Origin: Actinokineospora xionganensis
GTDB taxonomy: Bacteria; Actinomycetota; Actinomycetes; Mycobacteriales; Pseudonocardiaceae
Direction of reading: 5' to 3'
NCBI RefSeq assembly: GCF_014323725.1
Contig: NZ_JABVED010000003.1
Location: 1-64,000 of the forward strand
DNA length: 64,000 nucleotides
The notes beneath the pieces were generated by a model that saw only the letters and a program-made list of their open reading frames with translations, did no database searches and was not told where the DNA came from. Numbering within the stretch: position 1 is the first letter of the stretch; each line of letters begins with the position of its first letter. Both the position numbers and the translations under genes were made by a program. Of this stretch, positions 24,294 through 31,718 are shown piece after piece.

Positions 24294-25096
24294 GGCAGCC
24301 AGGACACCTTGCCGCGCAGCAGCGAGTAGCCGACGAAGGCGACGAAGTCGAGCAGGGTGTGCGCGATGACCAGCGGCCACAGCCGGTTGGTGCGCTGCCA
24401 GATCCGGCCGAACACCAGGCCCATGATCACGTTGCCGATGAACCCGCCGAATCCCTGATACAGGTGATACGACCCGCGAACGAGTGCTGCCGTCACCAGC
24501 GAGGTGTTCTCGCGGAAGCCGAGGTGGCGCAGTCTGCTGATCAGGTAGCCGACGACCAGCATCTCCTCGGCCCATGCGTTGCCCGCGGCGAGGATGGTCA
24601 GCACGATCGGCCGCCACCACGTGTCGTCCAGGGTGGACGGCGCGACCGCGAGGTTCAGCCCCAGCGCGTGGGCGAGCAGGTAGAGGCCCAGGCCCGGCAC
24701 GCCGATCAGCGCGGCCAGGCCGACCCCGGCGGCGGCGTCGGCGCCCAGTCGGGTGCGGTCGAGTCCCACGGCCGCGAGCCGCATCCCGGAACGGTAGAGC
24801 AGGTAGGCGCCCAGGCCGCCCCACGCGATCAGCCGGACCGCGCCGAGCAACTGCTTGAGCATGTCGATGAGGCTGAGATCGGCCTGCGGGACGTTGATCG
24901 CCACCGTCTGGTCGCTCAGCGCCACCGGCTGCAAGAGCGCATCGATCAGGGACAGCAGGCTGCTCAGGCCCGAGAGTCCGAGGGTCACCGCGAAGACGAT
25001 GACCAGCTCGGTCCACACCATGCGCCGCTCGCGCTGGTCGGTGATCAGGTCGTCGCCCGGTCGCTCCGGGGCCAGCCAGGCACGCAGGTTCGCCAC
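24290..25096 (-). CDS. CPBP family intramembrane metalloprotease
   Basis: A 268-residue multi-pass membrane protein of the CPBP/Abi (Rce1-like) family. The glutamate pair in NAWAEEMLVVGYLISRLRHLGF, the RGSYHLYQGFGGFIGN motif with its His, and the final HTLLDF are the three catalytic signatures. Members act as intramembrane endopeptidases or immunity-like factors; the substrate is unknown. It starts with GTG 10 bases downstream of the DUF2470 gene, so it may share the putative iron-controlled promoter. Confidence 0.9.
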   Translation of the reverse strand: MANLRAWLAPERPGDDLITDQRERRMVWTELVIVFAVTLGLSGLSSLLSLIDALLQPVALSDQTVAINVPQADLSLIDMLKQLLGAVRLIAWGGLGAYLLYRSGMRLAAVGLDRTRLGADAAAGVGLAALIGVPGLGLYLLAHALGLNLAVAPSTLDDTWWRPIVLTILAAGNAWAEEMLVVGYLISRLRHLGFRENTSLVTAALVRGSYHLYQGFGGFIGNVIMGLVFGRIWQRTNRLWPLVIAHTLLDFVAFVGYSLLRGKVSWLP

Positions 25097-25106
25097 GGAC
25101 GGGAAG

Positions 25107-25868
25107 TTACCCGCGCGCCGCCAGGAAGGGGCAGCCGACCAGCCTGCGCAGCTCGTCGCTCAGCTCGTCGGGGGTGCTGACGGGGCGGGAGAAGGCCAGC
25201 CGGACGTCGTGGTCGGCGTCGATCGCCTCGACCCGCAGGCGCAGACCGAACCGGTCGAGGCCGAGCGGGCGCAGGTGTCCGCCGCGCAGTTCCTTGGGCA
25301 GGTGCCGGGCCAGGGCTCCGACGACGTCGGTGTGCGAGATCTCCAGGTGCCGCAGCCAGCCCGCCTCGAACGTGACGAATGGGTCGGGGGTGGCGTCGGC
25401 GAAGGAGTCGAGCTGCACGGAGTGCGTGCTCTCGGCGTCGGCCAGGACCATGGTGGCCGGGTCGAGCCGCAGCAGCGTGGAGCCGTGGCCGAGATCGAGC
25501 AGCCGCGGGTCGGGCCGGTCCTCGGCGACCAGCACCGCCAGCGCCCGAGCCTCGTCGGCCGACAGCGCGCGCAGCCAGCCGGTGATCCACAGCAGCCCGC
25601 GCACCGGTTCGCGCAGCGGGACCGGCGCCTGGTCGGCGATCTCGACCATCGTCGGCAGCTCCCCGCGCGGGGCCTGCCAGGCGGCGCCGACGAGCGGGTG
25701 GTCGTCGGTCATCAGCACGCTCACCGCGCCGTCGCCGTGGACGTGGTGCAGCAACGGGGTGATGCGGTCGGCGCCGCAGGCGGGCAGCAGTGTGGCGCGC
25801 CCGCCCAGGGCGGCGATCGTGCGGGCGCGCTCGGCTGGATGTGGTGCCGGGGGACGCTGATTGCTCAC
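25107..25868 (-). CDS. DUF2470 (heme-utilisation-like) protein
   Basis: A 253-residue soluble protein. The N-terminal part (about 1-165) resembles the split-barrel FMN-binding fold of HugZ/heme-degradation relatives. The C-terminal DUF2470 domain (about 165-250) contains HHLEISHTD-like and VRLAFSRPVSTPDELSDELRRLV elements. DUF2470 proteins are often associated with heme or iron metabolism. GTG at 25868 is preceded by a strong AGGAGG. A dyad resembling a DtxR/IdeR box lies directly upstream and supports iron control. Confidence 0.78.
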   Translation of the reverse strand: MSNQRPPAPHPAERARTIAALGGRATLLPACGADRITPLLHHVHGDGAVSVLMTDDHPLVGAAWQAPRGELPTMVEIADQAPVPLREPVRGLLWITGWLRALSADEARALAVLVAEDRPDPRLLDLGHGSTLLRLDPATMVLADAESTHSVQLDSFADATPDPFVTFEAGWLRHLEISHTDVVGALARHLPKELRGGHLRPLGLDRFGLRLRVEAIDADHDVRLAFSRPVSTPDELSDELRRLVGCPFLAARG

Positions 25869-25882
25869 ACTCGACCTCCTGA

Positions 25883-25898
25883 GTTAGGTAACCCTAAC
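25883..25898. promoter_or_regulatory. Putative DtxR/IdeR-like iron box
   Basis: GTTAGGTAACCCTAAC has GTTAGG and CCTAAC arms and resembles the TTAGG/CCTAA half sites of the actinobacterial iron box. It is shorter than the 19-bp consensus. It lies about 15 bases upstream of the DUF2470 start codon, next to the ribosome site. Confidence 0.5.
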
Positions 25899-25986
25899 TT
25901 CTCGGGTGGCCGGGTGGGAAGTCCTACACCGGATATCCCACGAACTGGTTACGCTGCCGGCTCGGCACCACTTGATCGGAGGACCG

Positions 25987-27087
25987 ATGGGCAAGGCACA
26001 GCGGCGCGAGGCTCCCGCGGTGGAACCGCCGACGGACATCCCCGCCATGGCGGACCCGCACACCGCCCGCGCCTACCGTGACCTGCGCCTTCCGCTCCTC
26101 GGACTGCCCGTCGGCGCAGTCGTGTTCGGTATCCCGGCGATCTTCCTCCGGGCAGGCTGGGTGGCCACGGCGGTCCTCGGGGCCATCGCGCTGGCGTTCC
26201 TCCTCGCCACGGTGGTCAGTTTCAGCCTGGTCGGCACCTGGCTGCGGCCCGCCGACAGACTGCTGAGGGAACAGTCGTGGCGCGAGGCGTCGGTGAAGGT
26301 CTACCGGTCCTCCCGCGGCCTGCCGCGGACCAAGATGCGGGTCGACGACGGCACGACCAAGTTGAGCCTGCGCGCCAACGCCCTGCCGTGGACCGCCCAG
26401 CAGGTCCTCGCCCGGACCGGCCGGATCTGGATCGTCGGCCCGAGCGCCGACGGCTGGGTCGCGATCCGCTCGGCCGGACTCGCGCTGCCGCTCGGCCCGG
26501 CCCAGGTCGTCAAGGAGGACGTCTCCAACGGCTACGAGATCGCCGTCGAGCAGGAGGCGCCGCTCAAGGCCCCGATGGCCGCCGCGGACGCCGTCGTCGC
26601 CAAGTCCACCGCGACCCCGCGTCGCCGGGCGAAGACCGACCTCCTCGGTCCCGTGATCCTGCTGCTGATCGCCTTGGTGCTGGTCGTCGACCTGGTGCAG
26701 CGCGGGGCCTACGGCGCGCACCTGGGCGCGTCCATCGGACTGGGCATCGGCACGCTCGCCCTGGCCGCGCTGCTGGGGTGGCGGATCCACAAGCTGCGCT
26801 ACTGGACCACGCTGGACCGCCTGCTCGGCAGCGGACCGTGGCGCTCTGTGCCGGTCACGGTCCACGGCCACGACTACCTGGCGACCCTGGAGGACGGCGA
26901 GACCGCCACGGTCAAGCTCGGCCACGGCGCCAAGGAACTGCGCGCCAACGTCGAGGCCACCGGCCTGCTGTGGATAGCCGGACCGACCGACGGCAAGGCC
27001 GCCGCCGGCCTTCCCGGCTACCCGTTCCTGACGATCGCGGTGTTTCAGGACCAGTCGGGGCCGCGCCTGGCCCAGGACCAGGCGTAG
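25987..27087 (+). CDS. Four-helix membrane protein of unknown function
   Basis: A 366-residue protein with an internal twofold layout. Two transmembrane hairpins (about 38-82 and 220-262) are each followed by a soluble beta-rich segment in which similar phrases recur (WIVGPSADGWVAIRSAGLALP and WIAGPTDGKAAAGLPGYPFL). ATG at 25987 follows ATCGGAGGACCG. No known domain is recognised. Its 3' end overlaps the convergent homogentisate dioxygenase gene by 43 bases. Confidence 0.8.
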   Translation: MGKAQRREAPAVEPPTDIPAMADPHTARAYRDLRLPLLGLPVGAVVFGIPAIFLRAGWVATAVLGAIALAFLLATVVSFSLVGTWLRPADRLLREQSWREASVKVYRSSRGLPRTKMRVDDGTTKLSLRANALPWTAQQVLARTGRIWIVGPSADGWVAIRSAGLALPLGPAQVVKEDVSNGYEIAVEQEAPLKAPMAAADAVVAKSTATPRRRAKTDLLGPVILLLIALVLVVDLVQRGAYGAHLGASIGLGIGTLALAALLGWRIHKLRYWTTLDRLLGSGPWRSVPVTVHGHDYLATLEDGETATVKLGHGAKELRANVEATGLLWIAGPTDGKAAAGLPGYPFLTIAVFQDQSGPRLAQDQA

Positions 27088-28217
27088 CGCGGGTCCTCGC
27101 TCTCGGTCCCGGCCTCACCGAGCTCCAGCGGGCGGAACGTGTCGATCATGACCGCGGTCTCGTCGAAGAAGTCCGCGCCGATCGAGGCCTCCGCCGCGCC
27201 GGGCTGCGGCCCGTGGGTGAACCCGCCGGGGTGCAGCGACAGCGAGCCGATCTCGATGCCCGAGCCCTTGCGCGCCTCGTAGTTGCCCCGCACGTAGAAC
27301 ATCAGCTCGTCGGAGTCCACGTTCGCGTGGTTGTAGGGCACCGGGATCGACAGCGGGTGGTAGTCGACCTTGCGTGGCACGAACGAGCAGACCACGAAGT
27401 TCGGGCCCTCGAACGTCTGGTGCACGGGCGGCGGCTGGTGCACGCGGCCGGTGATCGGCTCGAAGTCGCGGATGTTGAACACCCACGGGTAGAGGCAGCC
27501 GTCCCAGCCGACCACGTCGAACGGGTGGTTCGCGTAGGTGAACTTCGTGAGCCCCGCGCGGTGCCGGACCAGAACCTCGACATCCTCGCCGTCGACGAGC
27601 AGCGGCTCGGTCGGGCCGCGCTGGTCGCGCTCGCAGTACGGCGCGTGCTCCAGGAACTGGCCCTTGGTGGACAGGTAACGCCGGGGCGGGCCGACGTGGC
27701 CGCTCGCCTCGATGGTCATCAGGCGCAGCTCGTCGTCGGGCACCACGCGGTAGGTGGTCGACGTCGGCAGGACGACGTAGTCGCCGTCCTCGACGCGCAG
27801 GGCGCCGTAGATCGTTTCGACGGTGCCGGTGCCCCCCTGGCAATAGAGCAGCTCGTCGCCCACCGCGTTGCGGTAGAGCGGGCTGGGCTCGGTCGCCACG
27901 ACGAACCCGATGACGACGTCGGAGTTGCCCATCAGCGTCCGCCTGCCGGTCACCGCGTTCGCGCCGGACCACTTGAGGTCCTGTGAGCGGAACGCGCGCG
28001 GCTTGAGCGGGTGGTTGGGCACCAGTGGCCCGCGGAAATCGTCCGCGACCTCGGCGTTCACGATCGCCGTCGGCAGATGGCGGTGGTAGAGCAGTGCGGA
28101 GTCGGAGGAGAAGCCCTCTACGCCCATGAGCTCTTCGGCGTAGAGCTTGCCCTCCGGTGAGCGGAACTGGGTGTGCCTTTTCGGGGGGATTTCCCCGACT
28201 CGGCGGTAGTACGGCAT
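27045..28217 (-). CDS. hmgA: Homogentisate 1,2-dioxygenase
   Basis: A 390-residue non-heme Fe(II) dioxygenase opening the ring of homogentisate to maleylacetoacetate in tyrosine/phenylalanine catabolism. The iron ligands are visible as His and Glu in NHANVDSDELMFYVRGNY and His in LHPGGFTHGPQPG. ATG at 28217 follows GGAGGAGCA. It is divergent from an operon that includes fumarylacetoacetase and an IclR regulator, completing most of the pathway. No maleylacetoacetate isomerase gene is seen nearby. Confidence 0.95.
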   Translation of the reverse strand: MPYYRRVGEIPPKRHTQFRSPEGKLYAEELMGVEGFSSDSALLYHRHLPTAIVNAEVADDFRGPLVPNHPLKPRAFRSQDLKWSGANAVTGRRTLMGNSDVVIGFVVATEPSPLYRNAVGDELLYCQGGTGTVETIYGALRVEDGDYVVLPTSTTYRVVPDDELRLMTIEASGHVGPPRRYLSTKGQFLEHAPYCERDQRGPTEPLLVDGEDVEVLVRHRAGLTKFTYANHPFDVVGWDGCLYPWVFNIRDFEPITGRVHQPPPVHQTFEGPNFVVCSFVPRKVDYHPLSIPVPYNHANVDSDELMFYVRGNYEARKGSGIEIGSLSLHPGGFTHGPQPGAAEASIGADFFDETAVMIDTFRPLELGEAGTESEDPRYAWSWARRGPDWS

Positions 28218-28234
28218 TGCTCCTCCGGGCGTTC

Positions 28235-28255
28235 GTTCTCCGAACATTTTTGTTC
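28235..28255. promoter_or_regulatory. Overlapping dyads in the homogentisate divergent promoter
   Basis: GTTC-tcc-GAAC (28235-28245) and GAACA-tttt-TGTTC (28242-28255) share one arm. They lie between hmgA and the divergent catabolic operon and could be the operator of the IclR regulator encoded at the operon end. No footprint is known. Confidence 0.45.
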
Positions 28256-28276
28256 AGTTGCCGATACACTACTAGC

Positions 28277-29152
28277 GTGTCAGCCGTGTCAAGCGCCGTT
28301 CCACTCCCAGCGCCCGGTCCCCGTGGCATCCCGCCCCTGTTCGCGCGGCTTGTCGACGACGCCGCCCTGTTCCCACCGGGCAACGCCGCCATGCCCGACG
28401 CGGTGCGTCTGCACCTCGCCGGACGTGACGGCGAACGCTCGGGGGTGATGGGCGTCTTCCTCTGCCAGGCCTCGCGGTTGCCAGAGCTGATCACCGAGCT
28501 CATCAAGGCCAAGCCTGGCAAACCCGTCGCACTTTCGCTCGTCATCGACACCGGCCTGGGCGGCGTGCCCAAGGCGCTGTCGATCGTCGAGTCCCGTGCC
28601 GAGTTGCTCGCGCTGCGCATGGTCGAGATGCCCGCCCCCGCCGACGTCGACGACGTCTGGCTGGAGCGGGTCAACGAGTTCGTGCCGGAAGACGTCATCC
28701 GGGTCGTGGAGCCGCGCCGCGGCGGACCTGAGTGGCTCGAAGGCATCCGCCGCGTCGTCGAGCACGGCAGCTGGCCCAAGATCCGCTGCGGCGGGCTGAG
28801 CCACGAGCAGTTCCCCAGCGTCGACGAGATCGCCGACTTCCTGGCGGTCATCAGCGCGGGGGAGGCCTCGTTCAAGGCGACCGCGGGCCTGCACAACGCA
28901 GTGCGGCACGCCGACGAGGCGACCGGGTTCGTCCACCACGGGTTCCTCAACCTGCTGGTCGCGACCGCCCGGCTGCTCTCCGGCGGCGACGTCCGCGAGG
29001 CGCTGTCGATCACCGACGGCGAGGCGCTCGCGGCTGAGGCGGCCGAACTCTCCGACCAGGCGGCGCACGCCGTCCGCGCGGTGTTCGGCTCGTACGGCTC
29101 CTGTTCGCTGACCGAGCCGGTCGAGGACCTTGAGGGATTGGGCTTGCTGTGA
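28277..29152 (+). CDS. Unknown protein of the homogentisate operon
   Basis: A 291-residue soluble protein with an N-terminal LFARLVDDAALFPPGNAAMPDAV motif and a TIM-barrel-like pattern (ALSLVIDTGLGG, PKIRCGGLSHEQFPSVDEIADFLA, FKATAGLHNAVRH). The stop overlaps the GTG start of fumarylacetoacetase by 4 bases, so the two are translationally coupled. Similar proteins recur beside this pathway in actinobacteria, but I know of no assigned activity. The GTG at 28277 lacks a clear ribosome site; GTG at 28286 is an alternative. Confidence 0.8.
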   Translation: MSAVSSAVPLPAPGPRGIPPLFARLVDDAALFPPGNAAMPDAVRLHLAGRDGERSGVMGVFLCQASRLPELITELIKAKPGKPVALSLVIDTGLGGVPKALSIVESRAELLALRMVEMPAPADVDDVWLERVNEFVPEDVIRVVEPRRGGPEWLEGIRRVVEHGSWPKIRCGGLSHEQFPSVDEIADFLAVISAGEASFKATAGLHNAVRHADEATGFVHHGFLNLLVATARLLSGGDVREALSITDGEALAAEAAELSDQAAHAVRAVFGSYGSCSLTEPVEDLEGLGLL

Positions 29153-30339
29153 GTAGTTGGATCGAAGACCCCGCGTTCGCCACGGACCGCCCCTTCGGCC
29201 CCCAGACGCTGCCCTACGGCGTCCTGGACGGTCTTGGCGTCGCGGTGCGCGTGGGCGACCACGCGCTGCCCCTGCGGCCCATGGCGGCCGCGTTCGGCGA
29301 GCTGTCCGGGCTCGTCGCGGCCGACACGCTGGACCCGCTGCTCGCCGCGGGACGTCCCACGTGGTCGGCGCTGCGCGCGCGGCTGCGCGAGCTGGTGACG
29401 GCGACGACCGCGCCCGAGGGAGCGGTCATCGTGCCGCTGTCGGACGTGCGTCCCGTCCTGCCGTTCACCGTCGGCGACTATGTCGACTTCTACTCCTCGC
29501 GCGACCACGCCGAGAACGTCGGCAAGATGTTCCGCCCCGACGGCGAACCGCTGCTGCCGAACTGGACGCACCTGCCGGTCGGCTACCACGGCCGCGCGGG
29601 CACGGTCGTCGTCTCGGGCACCGACATCGTGCGCCCGCACGGCCAGCGCAAGGGGCCGAACGACCCGGCGCCGGTGTTCGGCCCGAGCACCCGCCTCGAC
29701 ATCGAGGCCGAACTCGGCTTCGTCTGCGGCGGGCCGGTCGCGGGCCGGGTGTCCACCTCGGCGGCGGCGGAGCACATCTTCGGCGTCACCGCGGTCAACG
29801 ACTGGTCCGCGCGCGACATCCAGGCCTGGGAGTACGTGCCGCTCGGCCCGTTCCTCGGCAAGTCGTTCGCCACGTCGGTCGGCGCGTGGATCACCCCGCT
29901 GGAGGCGTTCGCCGCAGCGCGGATCCCCGTGCCCGACCCGGGCCACCCCCGGCAGGAGTACCTCGTCGAGGACCAGCCGTGGGGCCTGGACGTGTCGCTG
30001 ACCGTGGAGTGGAACGGCACCGTCGTTTCCCGCCCGGTGTTCTCGGGTATGGCGTTCTCCTGCGCGCAGCAACTCGCCCACATGACCGTCAACGGAGCGA
30101 CCGTGCGGCCGGGTGACCTGTTCGCCTCGGGCACCATCTCGGGCCCGGAGAAGCACCAGCGCGGCTCGTTCCTGGAGCTGTGCTGGGGCGGCAAGGAGCC
30201 GATCACCCTCGACGACGGCAGCGAGCGCACCTTCCTGCAGGACGGCGACACCGTGGTCATCACCGCGACCGCGCCCGGCCCGGAGGGTTCGGTGGTCGGC
30301 CTGTCCGAGGTCGCCGGAACCGTGCTGGCGGCGAACTGA
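29149..30339 (+). CDS. fahA: Fumarylacetoacetase
   Basis: A 396-residue hydrolase cleaving fumarylacetoacetate to fumarate and acetoacetate, the last step of homogentisate breakdown. It has the family motifs DYVDFYSSRDHAENVGKMFR (catalytic His), LPVGYHGRAG, IEAELGFVCGG, VNDWSARDIQAWEYVPLGPFLGKS and the C-terminal GDLFASGTISGPEKHQRGSFLEL. It is coupled upstream to the unknown gene and downstream to the IclR gene (1-base overlap). Confidence 0.96.
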   Translation: MSSWIEDPAFATDRPFGPQTLPYGVLDGLGVAVRVGDHALPLRPMAAAFGELSGLVAADTLDPLLAAGRPTWSALRARLRELVTATTAPEGAVIVPLSDVRPVLPFTVGDYVDFYSSRDHAENVGKMFRPDGEPLLPNWTHLPVGYHGRAGTVVVSGTDIVRPHGQRKGPNDPAPVFGPSTRLDIEAELGFVCGGPVAGRVSTSAAAEHIFGVTAVNDWSARDIQAWEYVPLGPFLGKSFATSVGAWITPLEAFAAARIPVPDPGHPRQEYLVEDQPWGLDVSLTVEWNGTVVSRPVFSGMAFSCAQQLAHMTVNGATVRPGDLFASGTISGPEKHQRGSFLELCWGGKEPITLDDGSERTFLQDGDTVVITATAPGPEGSVVGLSEVAGTVLAAN

Positions 30340-31016
30340 TGCCCGGCATCCGGTCGACCGGTCCGATAGCCCGCCAGGCGAACCCGGCGAGCAAGGAGAG
30401 TTCGCTGACCCTCGATCGGGGCCTGGCGCTGCTGCAGGCGGTGGCCGACTCGGACACCGAGGCGCCGACGATCAGCGACCTGGCGACCTCCATCGGCGCC
30501 AGCCGCGCGGCCATCTACCGGCTGCTCGTGCCACTGCAGGCGCGCGGCCTGGTCCGGCGGGAAGGGTCACGGGTCCGGTTGGGCCTGGGGCTGCTGCAAC
30601 TGGCCGCGAAGGTGGCTCCCCAGCTGCGGATCGCCGCGCTGCCCGCGCTTCGGGCGCTGGCCGAGCAGGTCGGCGCGACGGCGCACCTGACGGTGGCCGA
30701 TGGTGACGAGGCGCAGGCGGTGGCCGTTGTCGAGCCGTCGTGGACGGCCTATCACGTCGCCTATCGCGTCGGAACCCGTCACGCGCTCCACAAGGGTGCC
30801 TCGGGGAAGGCGATCGGCCTCCGGTCCGAGGAGCAGGGCTGGGTCGGGACCACGGGGGAGCTACAGCACGGAGCGCACGGGATCGCCGCGCCGGTGCTGG
30901 GCGTGCCGGGCCTGCGGGCCAGCGTCGGCGTGGTCACGTTCGAACCGCTGGACGGGGCCACCGTCGGGCCGAAGGTGATCGCCGCGGCTGCCGCGGTGGC
31001 GGAGGCGTTGAAGTAG
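30339..31016 (+). CDS. IclR-family transcriptional regulator
   Basis: A 225-residue regulator. A winged helix-turn-helix (about 20-80; SLTLDRGLALLQAV, TISDLATSIGASRAAIYRLLVPLQARGLVRR) is followed by a shortened IclR effector domain (about 95-225) with HKGASGKAIGL and GIAAPVLGVPGLRASVGVV. Its position at the end of the catabolic operon suggests that it controls hmgA and the divergent operon, as HmgR does in pseudomonads. The effector would be homogentisate or a related acid, by inference. Confidence 0.9.
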   Translation: MPGIRSTGPIARQANPASKESSLTLDRGLALLQAVADSDTEAPTISDLATSIGASRAAIYRLLVPLQARGLVRREGSRVRLGLGLLQLAAKVAPQLRIAALPALRALAEQVGATAHLTVADGDEAQAVAVVEPSWTAYHVAYRVGTRHALHKGASGKAIGLRSEEQGWVGTTGELQHGAHGIAAPVLGVPGLRASVGVVTFEPLDGATVGPKVIAAAAAVAEALK

Positions 31017-31033
31017 CGGGCGGATGTCCTGGC

Positions 31034-31633
31034 TCAGCCGAAGATCGCCTGGTAGGCGGCCAGCAGCGCGAATCCGGCGAACACCAGGCCTGCCACCCGC
31101 TGGATCAGGTGTGGCTTGATCCGTTCGGCGATCTTGCTGCCCACCAGCACCGCGATCCCCGCCACCGACACGAGCGCCACCCAGGCGCCGAGACCCACCC
31201 ATACCGGTTCGGCGTACCGCGCGCTCAACGCCGCCGTGGCGATCTGCGACGCGTCGCCCCATTCGGCGGCGAACAGGACGCCGAAGGAGGTCAGGGCGGC
31301 CCGCCAGAACGACACCGGGACGCTGGGGCCCGCCTCGTCCAGGCCGTCCTCGTCCTGGTTGGAGAACCCCTCGCGCAGCAGCAGTGCCGCGCCGATGCCG
31401 AACAGGGCGGCGACCACGGCGGCCACCACCCGATCCGGTAGGAGCGTCAGCACGCCACCGAATGCGGCGGCGATCACAACCTGCAGGGCGAAGGCCGCGC
31501 TGACGCCGAGGAAGACCGGCCACGCCCGGTAGCGGGTGGTCAGGATCAGGGTCGCGACCAGCGTCTTGTCGGGCAGTTCCACGACGAAGACCAGGCCGAA
31601 CGCGGCCGCGAAGGCGATCAATGCTGTACCCAC
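31034..31633 (-). CDS. TMEM165/GDT1 (UPF0016) family cation transporter
   Basis: A 199-residue six-helix membrane protein with the two family signatures ELPDKT (near residue 19) and EWGDAS (about 125), one in each inverted half. Members move Mn2+ or Ca2+ and in bacteria export manganese. The GTG start is 85 bases from the cydA start on the other strand. The DevR-box-like palindrome sits in that gap, closer to this gene. Confidence 0.9.
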   Translation of the reverse strand: MGTALIAFAAAFGLVFVVELPDKTLVATLILTTRYRAWPVFLGVSAAFALQVVIAAAFGGVLTLLPDRVVAAVVAALFGIGAALLLREGFSNQDEDGLDEAGPSVPVSFWRAALTSFGVLFAAEWGDASQIATAALSARYAEPVWVGLGAWVALVSVAGIAVLVGSKIAERIKPHLIQRVAGLVFAGFALLAAYQAIFG

Positions 31634-31644
31634 GACCTACCCTA

Positions 31645-31664
31645 ACCGGGACCTAGGTCCCGGT
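31645..31664. promoter_or_regulatory. Perfect 20-bp palindrome resembling a DevR/DosR box
   Basis: ACCGGGACCTAGGTCCCGGT is its own reverse complement and matches the GGGAC-core/GTCCC layout of DosR sites in mycobacteria. It lies about 64 bases upstream of the cydA GTG and 21 bases upstream of the divergent transporter gene. A DevR-like regulator is encoded 7 kb downstream. Confidence 0.6.
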
Positions 31665-31718
31665 CAGGCAGGACCCGGGGACATGGCGGCCGGGCCGTCG
31701 GTGCCCGAGGCTGAGCTG

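Noticed and set aside
28242-28255. GAACA-tttt-TGTTC as a possible LexA (SOS) box
   Set aside because: The Gram-positive SOS box needs four bases between GAAC and GTTC. Here there are six, and the neighbours are catabolic genes, not repair genes.
27115-30156. Open frame of about 1,000 codons on the minus strand across the homogentisate operon
   Set aside because: It crosses hmgA in another frame and the divergent operon antisense, with low-complexity composition and no domain.
31634-31718. yybP-ykoY manganese riboswitch upstream of the TMEM165-type gene
   Set aside because: Only 85 bases separate the two start codons, and no conserved riboswitch core was recognised there.
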